Assembly (NCBI GenBank): GCA_018136815.1
Contig: CM030941.1
Coordinates: 3,771,608-3,835,607, forward strand
Source: Isochrysis galbana
Lineage: Eukaryota > Haptophyta > Isochrysidales > Isochrysidaceae
Direction: 5' to 3'
DNA length: 64,000 nt
Of this stretch, positions 21,397 to 33,332 are shown in pieces. Each line of letters starts with the position of its first letter. Within the stretch, counting starts at the first letter, position 1. Position numbers and translations under genes: made by a program. The notes beneath the pieces were generated by a model, which saw nothing but the letters and a program-made list of their open reading frames with translations, ran no database searches and was not told where the DNA came from.

Positions 21397-24376
21397 TCAT
21401 TCTCTGTTCATGGATTCTCTAGATGAGTGAGAGTTAGGGCGCCGCCGAGAATAGCTATAGCAAGCAAACAGAGCAAGTATCCCGGAGGTGTGTAGTGCCA
21501 CGCCGCGAGTCTTGAGGCCGGCGGCGCCAAGATTGACCAGTTCGGTGAGCAGAGCCGTAGGTACAAGCAATGGGAAGAACCACATCTGTGACTCGCTCGA
21601 TATGCCGATATCGTCCAAAACCTCAAAAGCCCAAAATGGGTCACGGAAGAACCCAAAGCCTTGTGGAATGACCGGCACGCCTAGCGAGAAGCGGGCGTGG
21701 GCGTAGGCGCGCACCACACGCCAGACCACACGCGGCACGTGGTCGTTGTAATCCGATACAAGCACCCCGTCGGCAAAATAAGCGCCGCCAGCAACAAGAG
21801 GGTGGAATGCGCCCACCTCCACCTACGGGAAGTGCCGGGTGAAGCGTGAGTCGGCGCGAGCACATGGAAGCGCAACGAGCCAATGCGGTGGCGCAGTCAC
21901 GAGGTGAGCGTGAGTCGGCGCGAGCACATGATGCGCTAGGAGCCAATGCGGTGGCGCAGTCACAGGGTGAACGTGGGTAGGCGCGTGCAAACGATGCGTA
22001 AGCCAGACGATGAGGTTGAGCGTGAGATTCCATAACCAAGAAAGAGGAAATCAAAATGTGCCAAGAACGCCCCTGGGCCTCTCCAGCAGTCAGCTTGATT
22101 GCCTTGACTCCGAACCCTCGCGCACCGTTTTGCGCACAGATTCGACGGCGACTTCCCCAGCGGGGGAGTGGATATAATCGCCACGAGCGATCCTCGCGGG
22201 AGAGCTTTCTTTTCCGTTGGCGAAGAGCCAGTGCTCCTTCGAAATGGCAAGGCTTCCGTCACGGGTGTCCAGGCGGACATACGGGAATAGCCCATCCTCC
22301 CTACGAGCACCATGCGCCCAGTGTAACTCTTGAGCGCGCGACATCTCCAATTGTGCGACATGCGATGCGAGCCGTGGCGGAGGGTGGTTTTCAAAGGTGC
22401 GGTGGATGGTGGCTTTCCTTGACGCGCAAGCAAGCGTGGTGGGCACATGCGCACTCTGCGTGCAAAAGGCCAATCACAGGCTGGGGCCCCGACGGCGTCA
22501 GGACGATGACACCGGGACGGATGGTGTCCATGCGTTGCCAACTGCCATCGGCAAGAAGTATAGTGGAAGCGGACGGATGGCAACCGGAAGATATACTGCA
22601 GCCTTGATCCCCATTGCAATCTGTGGCGTGGCCACCTGCACAATTGCAAACGCTGGGGGTGTTCGTCACAGGATTGGCAGCCATGCCCGCTTTCAGGTAG
22701 GAAGATCCTGCACGGTTCATCCAGCTCGCCTGCAATTGGACACAAAAACCGTCGCGTCAGGACGTAGAGGGTAATGAATGATGGAGGCGTGCAAGTGCTT
22801 ACCAGCTCTGTGCCCGTGTTGACTACCAAAGTCGCCTTGCATTGGTTGCTGCGGGCGTCGGCCAAGAGGGGGTCACGGTGGATGTTAGAGAAAGTGTGCA
22901 TGAGAGGGCAAGTAAAACTCCGAGCTGGAATGGTATCACCTGGGGCAATAACAACTATAGACGCACACTCCAGAGCCGAGGGCGTTGTAGCAGTTGGCAT
23001 TCTCTTGGCAATTCTCGCACTGCGAGGTGCACGACGTAGTACTTGTTGAGACCTGACCTGCTGCGTGCAACTCGCTTGCTATGGTGTCGAACCACGAGGG
23101 CGACGCCCAGCTGCAGGATGCAGTTTGTTGTACATTGACTTGGCAGTTGATTATCGGCTGCATAGGGCCCAACCCATCGCTCGCCACGGTCGCCCACTTG
23201 CTGATGTCGAATCCCTGAGTCGTCGTACTCATGCGAGTCCACAGCCCTGGATCCACGGTGCAATGTCGATCGCCTGGAGCAGTAAGGTTCAGCGCCCAAT
23301 ACTGCGCTTCGAGCGCGGTGAGAAGCGGGCAAGCCTCCAAGCACGCTGCAATGCACTGCAAACGGGAGGCAAGAGGAGGCTGCTTCTCGAAAACCAGTGC
23401 AGAGCGGCGGTCTGACGCAGGCGCAACAGGCGCGCACCTCCTGAAACGACGACGCCAAGGGCGAGCAATTTGCCTCACATGCTTGAAATGTCCCGCCGGT
23501 ACATGGGCTCGGTGGTGGCGGCAGCGACGCGGCTGGCGACTCGGGCGACGGAGGCGGCGGTGACGCGCACGGTCGATCGTTCTGCCAGGCAGAGAGCACA
23601 GCGGTGACGTGAGGACCATAGCTGCCGGTACGGATGTTGGCTCTGATGGTTGACATCAAGTTTGGTTGTGCAACGGTCGCCGCAGTCTCAAGTGTCAGCA
23701 ATGCAAATAGGCCCAACGCGGCTATCTCCGGCACCATCTCAAAAGCGCTTAGAGCTGGAAAGGGATATTCCGGTGGACCGGCAAGTTTGAGCTGCAGTTC
23801 ATCCAGGCTCCTGTTTGCGATGGCAGCAGAGCTGAGGCAGGATGTCTGCAATTGCATCAGTACATAGTCGACAAGCAGGTGGGAGGCCTCGCCGTACAGG
23901 TTGGCTGCTATTGAAGTGGCATTGGTTTTTGCCGGATCCACGAGACCCGGGTAGTCGTATGTCCAGCTCTCGCAGCCGGGTGCGGAGCGCGCGCGCGCGA
24001 GCACGTAAGCCAGATACTCGTCGAGCCGCGGGTCGCTCGCGCCATTCGGGCACTGGCTGGGCTCGCACTGCGAGGCGAGCTTTAGGAAGGAACTCGCGCT
24101 GTTGCAGCGGACGACCCACCCCCAAATGCGCTGGCCCATGTAGTCGCGCACGTGCGAGCAGACGGAGCCTTGTGCGGCGCAAGCCTTCTGTATCGAAGGG
24201 AAATCGCCACCAGCGAGGAACTGGTGGAAGGCGAGGCTGCAGCTGGAGGCGCTAGGTACGGGCGTCGAGCAGGGAGGCACGCCACCGGCGATGTCGCCGA
24301 GGGGAGGTTGCGCGCCTAGAGAGCCGAAGAGAGGCGAACGAGCGCACAGCGAGACCAGGGTGGCGAAGGGGAGCAT
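21397..24376 (-). CDS. Secreted protein with C-terminal Hedgehog/intein-type Hint domain
   Basis: Exons 24376..23438, 23355..23058, 22939..22803, 22729..22455, 22300..22126 and 21822..21397; phases 0, 1, 0, 2, 0; 749 aa. Residues 1-22 look like a signal peptide. A Cys-rich ectodomain with potential N-glycosylation sites follows, interrupted near residue 285-300 by a pherophorin-like polyproline stretch (SPPPPSPESPAASLPPPPSP) and then CTGGTFQACEANC. A second Cys cluster (VCNCAGGHATDC) precedes the Hint domain, about residues 508-635. The Hint domain opens at Cys508 (SSGCHPSASTILLADGS) and has S-K-E-H573 at the conserved T/S-x-x-H position. It ends AGGAYFADGVLVSDY, like Hedgehog Hog modules but without the final Cys. 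The C-terminal ~110 residues contain two hydrophobic, possibly membrane-inserted segments. Autocatalytic cleavage before Cys508 is inferred from the family. The ectodomain function is unknown. It is head-to-head with the gene at 25432. Confidence 0.8.
21846..21990. repeat. 64-bp minisatellite inside Hint-gene intron 5
   Basis: About 2.3 tandem copies starting at 21846, 21910 and 21973 (the last degenerate). Each begins GTGAGTCGGCGCGAGCACAT and contains CAATGCGGTGGCGCAGTCAC. The repeat accounts for the large size of this 303-bp intron. Confidence 0.8.
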
Positions 24377-25431
24377 GAGGCGAGGTAGCTCTCGCCGGCG
24401 AGAGAGGAGAAGTGAAGGGCGAGGAGGCGGCGGTGGAGAGAGGAAGGTAGATGACGAGCCCTCTGCGGGCCCTCCGTTAGCCCTCTGTACCTGCTGTATC
24501 TGGGAGCTGGGGGGTTACAGGGGATCCGCCTGTATCTGGCGCGTTCTCGAGAGACGGTGTCCCGTATCTCCGTTGGGGGCGCGTGAGGAACACGCACGAG
24601 GCGCCCCATTTCCCGCTGGAGATTGGATGCGCGCGATTGCGTCGCCGCCCGCTGTGAGGGGAAGCGTCTGCTCCCTCTCTCTTTCTCTTTGCCGCCCCAT
24701 TCCTTTGCCCGCCCCCCCCCCCCCCCGGGGAGTCCGAGAGAGGGAGGGGAGGGGAGGGAGGAGAGGGGGAGAAGAACACGGTGGGACCGAAAAGGGAGAG
24801 AGAGGGAGGGAGAGGGAGAGAGAGAAGGGGAGAAGAGAGAGGGAGGGGAGGGGAGGGAGGAGAGAGGGAAAAGAACACGGTGGGATCGAAAAGGGAGAGA
24901 GAGGGAGGGAGAGGGAGAGAGAGAAGGGGAGATAAGAGAGAGGGAGGGGCGGCGGACTGACTCGAAGCTCTTGGATGGAACAGCCCTTCCCTTTCTGAGG
25001 AGTCGGAATGCCAATCTCGGGCGCGTCCGGACTCGACCGCCCGCCCCCCCCCCGGCCCCCCCCCCCGCCCCAGTTCCCCCCCCCCCCCCCCCCCCCCCCC
25101 GCGCGGGGGTTAGCGGGAGGCTTCATCACGCCCGACGCACAGGCCAAGCGAACCGCTGCTGTGTCTCAGCACTCATTCGCGGCGGGCTCATCAACTCGGA
25201 GGTTCCCCCCCCCCGCCCCCCCCCCCCCCCGCCTCTCTCTCTCCCTCTCTCTCCCTTTTCGGTCCCACCGCCTCCCTCCCCCTCTCTCCCTCTCCCTCTC
25301 CCTCCCTCCCTCTCTCTCCCTCTCGCTCTCTCTCCCTCCCCTCCCTCTCTCTCTTTCTCCCTCTCTGTCCCTCTGTCCCTCTCGCTCTTGGACTCTTTCA
25401 ATCGCTCTCTTCTCACTCTCCATCTGCTGCC
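24377..25431. promoter_or_regulatory. Divergent promoter region with GA/CT and poly-C tracts
   Basis: The 1055 bp between two head-to-head start codons. It contains a duplicated ~110-bp GA-rich unit (about 24731-24830 and 24844-24940, each with GAGAAGAACACGGTGGGACC-like words) and long poly-C runs at 25045-25069, 25079-25100 and 25206-25230. A CT-rich leader runs up to the ATG at 25432. All but the first ~80 bp is present again, inverted, at 40271-41223 upstream of the paralog. No TATA box is clear. Confidence 0.5.
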
Positions 25432-28400
25432 ATGCTGCTGCCGCTGCTCACGGTGCTCTGCGCTCCGCGGCCGCTGCTGCCGCATGCGCGTCCGTTGCGG
25501 CTGCCGCAGTTTGCGAGCGTGCCCATCAACCTGGCAGGCTGCGACGCCTCGATCCACGGCGCCTTCCTCGTGCACCAGGGCGCGCCCTTCCACCACGTGG
25601 AGTGCGTGGGTGGCGTGCTGCTCGTGGACGGCGTATGGGTTTCTTCGGGCCAGCTGGGGGTCACGCGCGCGCTCAGCTTCTATCACGCGCCGTCGGACGC
25701 GTACGTCGTCGTCGCCGAGTTCCCGCCCGTTGGCACCGCCACCAACGTACCTGTGGCTGGCAGGACTGGCACCATCTACCTCAGGGCAAACAACTTCACG
25801 CGCCTCTACGCGACCTCGCTTCCACCGCAGGTGGGATGCACCCGTTCACAGCGGTCAGCTCGGCTTCATCCGCCCTTCGCACTCCCGCCGACTGCCGCTT
25901 GTACCTCATCCCCACCGCAGCCGCGCCGCAGCCACCCCCCTCCAAGTGAGGGTGCGAGCGCAGCATGGCGCGGGGCGAGGGTGAAGCGGAAGGTGGAGGA
26001 TGGAGGGTAGCAGCCGGCGGGCAGGGCTCGGACTGGGAGCACGGGCTTAGCCCGAGCCAGACACCGGTGCGAACGGGCGCTTCGCCCTCATCCGAGTCCT
26101 CTCAGCCGCACCCGCCGGAGCTGACCGATGCTCCCCTCGCCACAGTTGTACGACATCACAGAGGTAGCCACGGGCAAGTTTTGGTACACATTCGAGGTGC
26201 AAGCGGTACTAGGCGCCGTCGGGATTGAAGCGCATTATGCGCTCCTCGAGAACACGGGCTACAGCTTGGCGAACGCAACGGAGGTGTTCGCCTCCCCGCG
26301 CAGCATCAACACATACAACATCACGTTCAACCGCAACTGGCCGGACTCCGGCAACGGCGAGTACATCGCAGCCGATCTGTACACAGTCGATGGCCCAGTC
26401 GTTTTCAATCAGTATATCCAAGGCGTCGCTTATAAGTGAGGGTTCGCGCACTTAAATGTGAACGTGGCGCATTGAGCTTGATTGAGGGCTCACATGCTTG
26501 AGTGTCAAGTGCAAAGCACAGTCTCTGGGCGGACTGCGCCAATTGATGTCTTTGGCCGCCGAGTTCTCACTCGCTTGTGCTCTTGCTGCAGGTACAACGC
26601 CACCATATGCGCCTGCTTCTGGAACGGCACTGCGTGCGCCAACTTCTGCGAGGCGAATTCGACATCACTCGGCTTTCGTGGCGACGCCATCGATGTCAAG
26701 GGGCAGCTCCGCAAATCGGTGTACGTCCCTGCAGTGGGGTCTCCGCCTCCACTGACTCCGGCACAGCTGAAGCAGCTCCGAGACGTTGACTCGGTGGGCG
26801 CCGCGCTCGTCTCGGCCGGGGAGATCGACTCGCGGCCCTTGTACGTCGTCGGCGTCTGCGATGCCACGGAAGCGCTGACTTTGATCGAAGGCATCGTCAG
26901 CATTTCATCAGGCAACAGCCCTGCATTCCAAACGTTCTGGGGCATGGGCTGCGGGACAGCAATTGGCAAGACAGCGCCGTTTTGGCAGCAAGAGGCGCAC
27001 ACATACCTCACCAAGACTATGCTCTGGTGGATGTCGAGCAAGCCGAACATTTGTGCTGCCTCCAGGCCCGACACTTGCTCTTTCTGCAACGTCTCGTCCG
27101 CGGAGGCTGCGCAGTGCCTAAAATCACCCGACGGCAAACCCAGTCCGGCGTCCAATACATCTGTTTACGGTAGGTACCATCCGGAGATCGCCGCAGCAGT
27201 AGGCCAGCCGCACGCGGCTGGGGCTGAGCCATGTCCTTTCTGACCGCACATTTGTACGTTTCCCCGCGCAGACTTATACTTGCGAGCAGGCCAAGTACCG
27301 ATACCGGAATGTGCATCGTGCGGCAACAGCCCTTCATGCCTTGACTATTGCATGCCGAACGAGATTGTGGACGCCGTTCTCCACGGTCCGCTTGCTCAAA
27401 ACATCTCTCAGTATCTGACGGTGCGCCTGCTTATTCCGTCGTGTCTGCAGAGATCATCTCGCCGCCTATTGATTCCGCCCTCCAAGCGTTACGTTCGCAG
27501 GATCTGGCATATAGCACAATTTCTCTCCAGTACCTGTCGATCCCCAAGTCGCCTGGATTCAACGACCAAATGTGGCACGCGTGCGTCGCACCGGTCGCCC
27601 CTCCAACATATCGCAATTCACGCTTGCCCGAACGAAACATAAGACGCCTGTTTGCGGGCACGGTGGCCTGCGGCATTCAGCAGCTTGTCACTGAACCCGG
27701 CGTGGCTCCTCCTTGGCTTCCTCTGAGATTCCCACCCTCCTTTCCAGGTGGGACGGAGATCGACGAGACGCACACGTCGCAGGCAAGCACAGCGATCGTC
27801 TTGACAGACTTAAAACCTTCTTCCAACTTGGTATGCCCACAATGACGGGGTATACCGCGCTGGGCGAAGTCATCACTCGCTACGTCCTCAAGATCGAGCT
27901 CGCGAAGCTGCTCAAGATCAGAGCAAATATTCCGGCTCCTCTCCAGAATAGCCCGTGCTTGGTGCGGACCAGTGGGTACTTCGGCGTCGCTCTACTGGAT
28001 GCCCCCAACACAACAGCGTTTGGAGAAGCGCTCTACAACTGGGCTACCAGTCCCAACTTTCAGCAGCAGAATCTGCAGCAGCTGGCCCTTCACTGCCAAT
28101 TGCGAGACCGGGTGAACCACATGCTGGACATGTTGGCGCCGGACAATCCGGAGTTTGTTCTCAAGCTCGGCAACAAGGTGGCCGCACTTTCGCTTTCAAA
28201 TTACGCCGATGGCGTGCAATTTCAGGTGATTGTGATAGTCCGGGTCCCCGCCATTATAGTCGCAGCAGGCGCATTGTCTTTAAGCGCGGCTGACTGGTCA
28301 CGCCACGTGTGCGCCCAGGACCCGAATAAGCTGCATGCCTATCTCGTGGAGTACCTAGACACGCATTTTCGTCTAATGTACGAGTGCCGCGACACCAGCA

Positions 28401-30242
28401 ACAAGATGCCAGCCTGCAACGAGATCAATGCCATGGACCAGGGTCTCCGAAACGAGTTGTATTTTGAGTACAATCGGACGCTCGCTGAGTGGAATGTCCA
28501 GATGAGCGCGTATGCTGCATCCCAGATCAGTTTCCAGATCTCGGAGCGTGTCCGCGAGATCAGCACTCTTGTGAGCGATGGGGGCACGGCAATGTCCAAC
28601 ATGTGCGCCGCGCTCCCAGCCTACCTGGCTCGCTCACGTCCTGAGAGAAGGTCGCACACTGCGCGCGATGCACATGTGCATCAGCTTGATCGCGCAATTG
28701 CCGCGCAGAAGTGAGCTGACGTGGGCCCCACGCGTTCCACCGCGCAGTGTCCGAGTCCTGGATACGGTGCTGCCAAATGACCCTGTCGGTTCTGTCATAA
28801 TGAAAGGGATCTTGTCTGCTGCGCGCCTCGCGGGCATCACCTTGTTTGCTTCAAACTTGGTCTCGTTGGTGGTGCAATCCGGCGGCTGGAATAGATTGAC
28901 CCCTGCACAGCAAACGCAATACATACTGCTCTCCATCTCATTTGGATTCCAAGCTCTGAAGGACGCAAAATATGCTGGCACACAGACCTTCAAGTTATTG
29001 AAATGGTCGGGTGCGAGAATCAAAGGCGGCGTGCGGACCCTCTACCGCAATCTTTTTGGCCCAGGTGGAGAACCATCTGATATCGCGATCGCCAACCCTG
29101 AGTATGCGCGAGTACCTGGCGATGTTGTGGACGTCCTGTCGTTTTCGAAAGAAGAGGTCGTCGCCCGGTACCTTGTCTCCGGGGCTGAAAGCTTCGCTGA
29201 TCCATTAATATTTGTATATGGATCCGGAGCATTGAGCCCCGCGGAAGCAGCACTGGTAGCTCAATGGCTGTATGAGCAAGCGGGGAAGTTAGCCATGCAT
29301 CTTGCCTCTACGATATCCAGGATGTGGGCCAGTTTGATCGCCACCGCCAAAAGTGTGAGCCAAGCAACCGTCGCATTCCTCGAAGACGCCTATCGGTTCA
29401 TAAACGTTCGGACGGTAGGGCGGATGGCGTCTGCAGGGAAATATGTGGCTGACCGGGGGGGTGTCAACCCTTTCAGGCGCAAGATACTGGACGGCGCTGC
29501 CCTAGAACCGGATCCCCAATTGTCCGAATTTGTGGGTGAGGGAGTGAACTTCGCCTTCATGGTCTATGCCACATATGAAGCTAGTCTGAGCCTTTCAGCT
29601 GACACAACGAGCTGCACGAATCCGAAATTCAAGGCGCGGAATGATTGCAGCACCCTCATCAATCTCGACATATCTTCGATGGTTCTAGATGGCTTAGCGG
29701 CAACCGCTGCTTCTATTGTTATGATGGGCGCATTACTTGGATTGGCCGCTGTAACCGCCATTCCCGTCCTGGGCGCGCTATTTGCCATCGCCGGTGCGGT
29801 CTTGACAATCGTACGAGCTTTCCTCATTAAGCCGCCGTCGCCGCCCGCCCCACCGACGCCGGCGTCGATTGAAGCGTCCAATCTCCTCTTCATCCCATTC
29901 GTGGATAACTACTTGCCGACACCAGAGCAAATCCCCGGGTGGTATGCGCATCTCGTGAGGGAAGCTGAGAATGCTGCCGCCAACGCAACTGCACCTAAAG
30001 CGCCTCCTCTCCCGCCCGCGCCACCGCCGCCGCCGTTCCCACCACCTCCGTCTCCCAGCCCACCGGCACCACCATCCCTTCCGCCACGACCCCCCTACTC
30101 TCCACACCCGAGTCCCTCTCCACCACCTCTGCCTTGTACGGGCACAGACTTCACGACGTGCGTGCAGGCGTGCGGCACACCAACGCCAGCGTGTGTAGAC
30201 CATTGCTTCCAGTGCTTTCCACCCTCTCCGCCGCCGGCTTAG
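24457..30242 (+). repeat. Left arm of a ~5.8-kb inverted gene duplication
   Basis: Pairs with 35376-41223. Near-identity runs from the promoter through introns 1-2 and into exon 3 (to about 26865). It then drops sharply, with renewed near-identity over 27071-27165 and over the proline-rich 3' end (29845-30160). Homology stops at the stop codon on one side. On the other it stops about 80 bp before the start of the Hint gene, which is not duplicated. Confidence 0.85.
25432..30242 (+). CDS. Large secreted Cys-rich, membrane-anchored polyproline-tailed protein, paralog A
   Basis: Exons 25432..25830, 26146..26435, 26592..27169, 27272..27420, 27501..27580, 27748..28225, 28319..28602 and 28748..30242; phases 0, 2, 1, 0, 2, 0, 2; 1250 aa. 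No family recognised. Residues 1-25 resemble a signal peptide. The N-terminal third is Cys-rich with many N-x-T/S sites, including ICACFWNGTACANFCEANST and TCSFCNVSSAEAAQC. The middle (about 500-750) is helical and Cys-poor. Exon 8 has a hydrophobic segment near 775-800 and a long Ala/Gly/Val-rich pair of hydrophobic segments near 1065-1110. The tail holds a conserved LLFIPFVDNYLP stretch, a polyproline block (about 1170-1215) and a final CTGTDFTTC...CVDHCFQC. That Pro-then-Cys unit resembles CTGGTFQACEANC of the adjacent Hint protein, suggesting related extracellular roles. Exon lengths 1-7 equal those of the inverted paralog, which strongly supports the model. Confidence 0.8.
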
Positions 30243-30752
30243 CAGTACGCAGAACCGAGAGTCACGCCCTGTGGCGAGTGTTTCTTCGCTCCTGCTTGTC
30301 CGGAATCAGCTGGTTGGAGCTGGCGCGAGCCCCCAAGTCGGAGAATATGGGATGCGTATGGCTTACCGTCGTGATGATGCAGAGCATCCTTGCAAAGATG
30401 CTGCATACAATGCAGACCCGTATGCAATCGTGCAACTTTCAAGGCAGGATGGCATTCTTCAGTCGTTGCGCTGGTAGTGCTTCCCGCAAACCGAGTGACA
30501 CGTCCACCATGCATTCTGTAAGGGAGAAATGTTTGCGCCTGTATTGTGAGCCAAGCATGTACTAGATGCGCCATGCTTGCCCCATGTGTCGTGCTGTGCC
30601 AGGTGCCTTCAGCTCCCAAGCTACAGAGACTAGCTGTGTTATCTGCGGAATGGAACCTATGCATTCGGACGGGCTTTGTGGCTGTTGACGAAATGGCTAT
30701 CGATAGCTATCGACGGACCAAAAAAATACTTCTTAATATTCGCGCCTCGCAA
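30243..30752. other. Intergenic, no gene recognised
   Basis: 3' flank of paralog A. Not part of the inverted duplication and no supported coding sequence. Confidence 0.5.
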
Positions 30753-30800
30753 AAACTATTGATATAGTGCTTGGCCTATGGAGCGTGCCACGACCGCTCC
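30753..30800 (+). repeat. Twin-hairpin dispersed motif, copy E (diverged)
   Basis: Stem ACTAT/ATAGT, then GGCCTAT in place of GGTCAT, then GGAGCG...CGCTCC. The first stem is changed on both sides compared with copies A and B. Confidence 0.45.
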
Positions 30801-31008
30801 CGAGCCCCAGGCGACCACGGCCACTGCGCCCCACCTGGCACGCCCCACGCCGCCCGAGGCGGCTCGTCAGAGAGCCCTCTCGAAGCCCATCCAAGCCACG
30901 CAAGCGCGGGGTGGCGAGCACTGGCACTGAACAAGTTGCTACCACGGCTCTGCGTAGCATGCAGGGGGTCTTTGATCTTTGAGACCCCTCCTACAGTGGG
31001 AAATCCTC

Positions 31009-31054
31009 AACTATCAGTAAAACTGCGATAGGGTCATTGGGGCCTCGCTCCCCC
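31009..31054 (+). repeat. Twin-hairpin dispersed motif, copy D
   Basis: CTATC-AGTAAAACTGC-GATAG, then GGTCAT, then a G-rich/CGCTCCCC second stem of weaker pairing. Confidence 0.45.
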
Positions 31055-31254
31055 CTTCCTCCAATGCAGACACCCCCTGGGTGGGCCTGCACACTCAACC
31101 TCAGCCCCTGCCCGCTGGCAGGGGCTAAGCTGACATCATTCATCGCGCCAGATCCACGCCAAGCGCGCGCCGCGCGCCGCATGCATCCGCCTGAATTGGC
31201 CCTCGCTCGTACTGACTCGCCCCTCACCACTGACCACTGAGCCACAGATCACCT

Positions 31255-31400
31255 GAGCCGCCAGGGAGGCACCCAGGGCCAGCGAGGCCAGCGAGGGAGA
31301 GGCAGGGGAGGCCAGGGGCCCAGCCCCAGCCTCCACTGCCGGCCCCTGAGCTGGCCTAGCTGGCCCTCTGGGGGGACCCGAGACCCGAGGGTCCCCTTAG
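31255..31400 (-). repeat. Partial inverted copy of the GC-rich dispersed repeat
   Basis: Read on the minus strand it carries GGCCAGCTCAGGGGC, GGAGGCTGGGGCTGGGCC and CTGCCTCTCCCTCGCTGGC, matching about 18700-18780. Confidence 0.55.
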
Positions 31401-32160
31401 AGGGTGGCCATGGCCATGGATGGCGCTCGCAGGCATCGCACGCCCACAAGAGAACGAAGAGAAGGACTAGAAAAGAACGACAAAAAAACGACACAATTCG
31501 ACCCAAGAAAAGGTAATACTGACGCCTGTTTACGATTTACGATAAGTTTACATGTCGACACCTGACGCGATTGGCGGGCACGCGAAAGGGCGGCACCAAG
31601 GCACCAAACGAAAATGACTGAAGGACGGGGGCCACAAAACAAGAAGACAAAATAAAAAATAAGGTAAGCGACGCGCGCGTTTACGTTTGTCCGTAGAGAT
31701 AGAACTGACAGGCCTGCCCCAGCCCGCCCCCCACCCGCCTGGCGCCCGTCGTAGTGCGTAGTGCACGCGGGCCCACCCCCCGTAGGGGGGGGTAGCGGGA
31801 GCGGGGATGAGAGAGTGGGGTATAGGCGATGGCGAGTGAGATACCGGGGTGTGTAAGTCAGTAGCACGCTCAACTAGCTGATCCGCCAGCGCCGCACTCC
31901 GCTCCACGCCCCGTCGCTCTCTTGTCGGCATTCTCTTCCTTGTTCGGTCTGCAACCTAGAACCTAGTCTGGAGATCCAAGCATTAACCAACTCGATGGGA
32001 GTGGCTTATATAATAGCCGGGGGACCCGAGACGGAACACTCCTAAGACGGACCCCACCGTGGCTAGGCGAACACGCACCACACACGGGGACGCACCAGCG
32101 ATGGTTAAGTGAGGAAAAGACGTAACAGCTCGGACTCCACCGGCCAAGGGACTACGTAAA

Positions 32161-32893
32161 TACAAACAACAGGCCTGCCCGGAACCCACACTCTGAACCA
32201 GGCATAAGGTAGCGCACCTGGGCCGAACCCCGGATACCAACGACATAGGAATGACGGGGGGAAGGGGAGGGGGTGGAGGAAAGGGAAAAGAAGGGCGATG
32301 TCGATAGAGATAGGGGAATGCCCTAGTTTAGTAGGTGTGTAGCCCAGAATCTTCAGATTTTTTTTTGACACATACACACATCAGAAGGCACCTACAAAGT
32401 GTGTTGTATTGTATATGGTATCGGTATCGGGTGCTGCGACTTTTTTGAAACAAGTTTCTTGACACCCCCTATCTCAACTATCGTTATAAACGATAGGGTC
32501 ATGGAGCGCGCCACGCTCCCTCCCTCTCTCGCCGCCCGCGAAGCTAGGGATCGAACACCAAATAGCGAGGGAGACCGCAAGGCAAACGTGAGAGCGGCGA
32601 AGAGCACGCCAAGACACCACATTAGGGACAACTACAACACGCGAGGCCTGAACTAACCAAAGACATAGACCCAAAAGGCCTGCCCGGACCCCGAACCCAA
32701 AACCGGGCCCTTGGTAGCGCACCAGGGCCGCACCCCCGACACCAAAGACAAAGGAATGAGGGGGGGAAGGCGAGGGGGCGGAGGGAAGGGAGATAAGGGC
32801 GTTGGCGGTAGTGCAGCGGCGAGAGAATGCGCTGTCTAGTAGTAGGTGTGTAGCCCAGAACCTTCAGATCTTTTTTTTTTTGACACCCCCTAT
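32161..32893. repeat. Two head-to-tail copies of a ~220-bp repeat ending in a T-run
   Basis: Copies at about 32161-32380 and 32672-32893 share GGCCTGCCCGG, GGTAGCGCACC, GGGGGGAAGG and the ending AGGTGTGTAGCCCAGAA(T/C)CTTCAGAT followed by T8-T11 and GACA. The homopolymer suggests a poly(A)-tailed retroposed sequence on the minus strand, but no RNA polymerase III boxes are clear. Twin-hairpin copy B lies between the two copies. Confidence 0.65.
32476..32520 (+). repeat. Twin-hairpin dispersed motif, copy B
   Basis: ACTATCG-TTATAAA-CGATAGG hairpin, GGTCAT, then GGAGCG-CGCCA-CGCTCC hairpin and a CCTCCCTCTCTC tail. The best-formed copy in the window. Confidence 0.65.
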
Positions 32894-33332
32894 CTATTAT
32901 TAGGCCTAGGTAAAAATATGTGACATATTGAACTACATATATGGGTCAACTTTTCCGGATTACATATCGATCACATATTTGTGCATGGTTCACATATTTA
33001 CTGCATATTTGGGCGCGTACACGGCGTACGGAGGGGGTTTACATACTAATACTAACGATATACATATACTATATCTAATACTACTTACGACATTACGACG
33101 TCGCTCATGCCAGGCGAGCTGCGCTCCTAGCGCTCCGCCCTCCCTCATGCATGCCCCCCTTCGCCACCCCCCTCTTCCCCCAATCCGCCTGTCTTCTACA
33201 CGCCGTGCCCTCTCACAGCATGGCCCTCTCGTGCCACCGTGCGCAGGTTCACGATGGACCCGCAGCGCTGCGGCTGCGCGTGGTACTGTCTGCGACGACG
33301 ATGCGAGGAGTGATGGGGAAGATGACGCTAAC

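Noticed and set aside
22936-23057. Cys-rich continuation of Hint-gene exon 2 (SQCENCQENANCYN)
   Set aside because: Reading on leads to a stop after a phase-2 donor that cannot join the Hint exon. The phase-1 donor at 23057 joins the next two exons cleanly, so this stretch is intron 2, although an alternative isoform cannot be excluded.
24291-25984. Several 200-450-codon Arg/Glu/Gly- or Pro/Ser-rich frames in the divergent promoter, and their equivalents at 39.7-41.3 kb
   Set aside because: They follow the purine/pyrimidine tracts and poly-C runs. Any real start or motif in them belongs to exon 1 of the secreted paralogs in another frame.
27421-27452. A 32-bp intron ending at GAG|ATC in paralog A
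   Set aside because: Too short, and comparison with paralog B shows the conserved acceptor CAG|GA at 27500 (80-bp intron) with matching exon length and phase.
32540-32560. GGTGTTCGATCCC on the minus strand, resembling a tRNA T-arm or polymerase III B box
   Set aside because: No cloverleaf can be built around it and it is not conserved in the related repeat copy at 11.2 kb, so a tRNA or tRNA-derived SINE is not supported.
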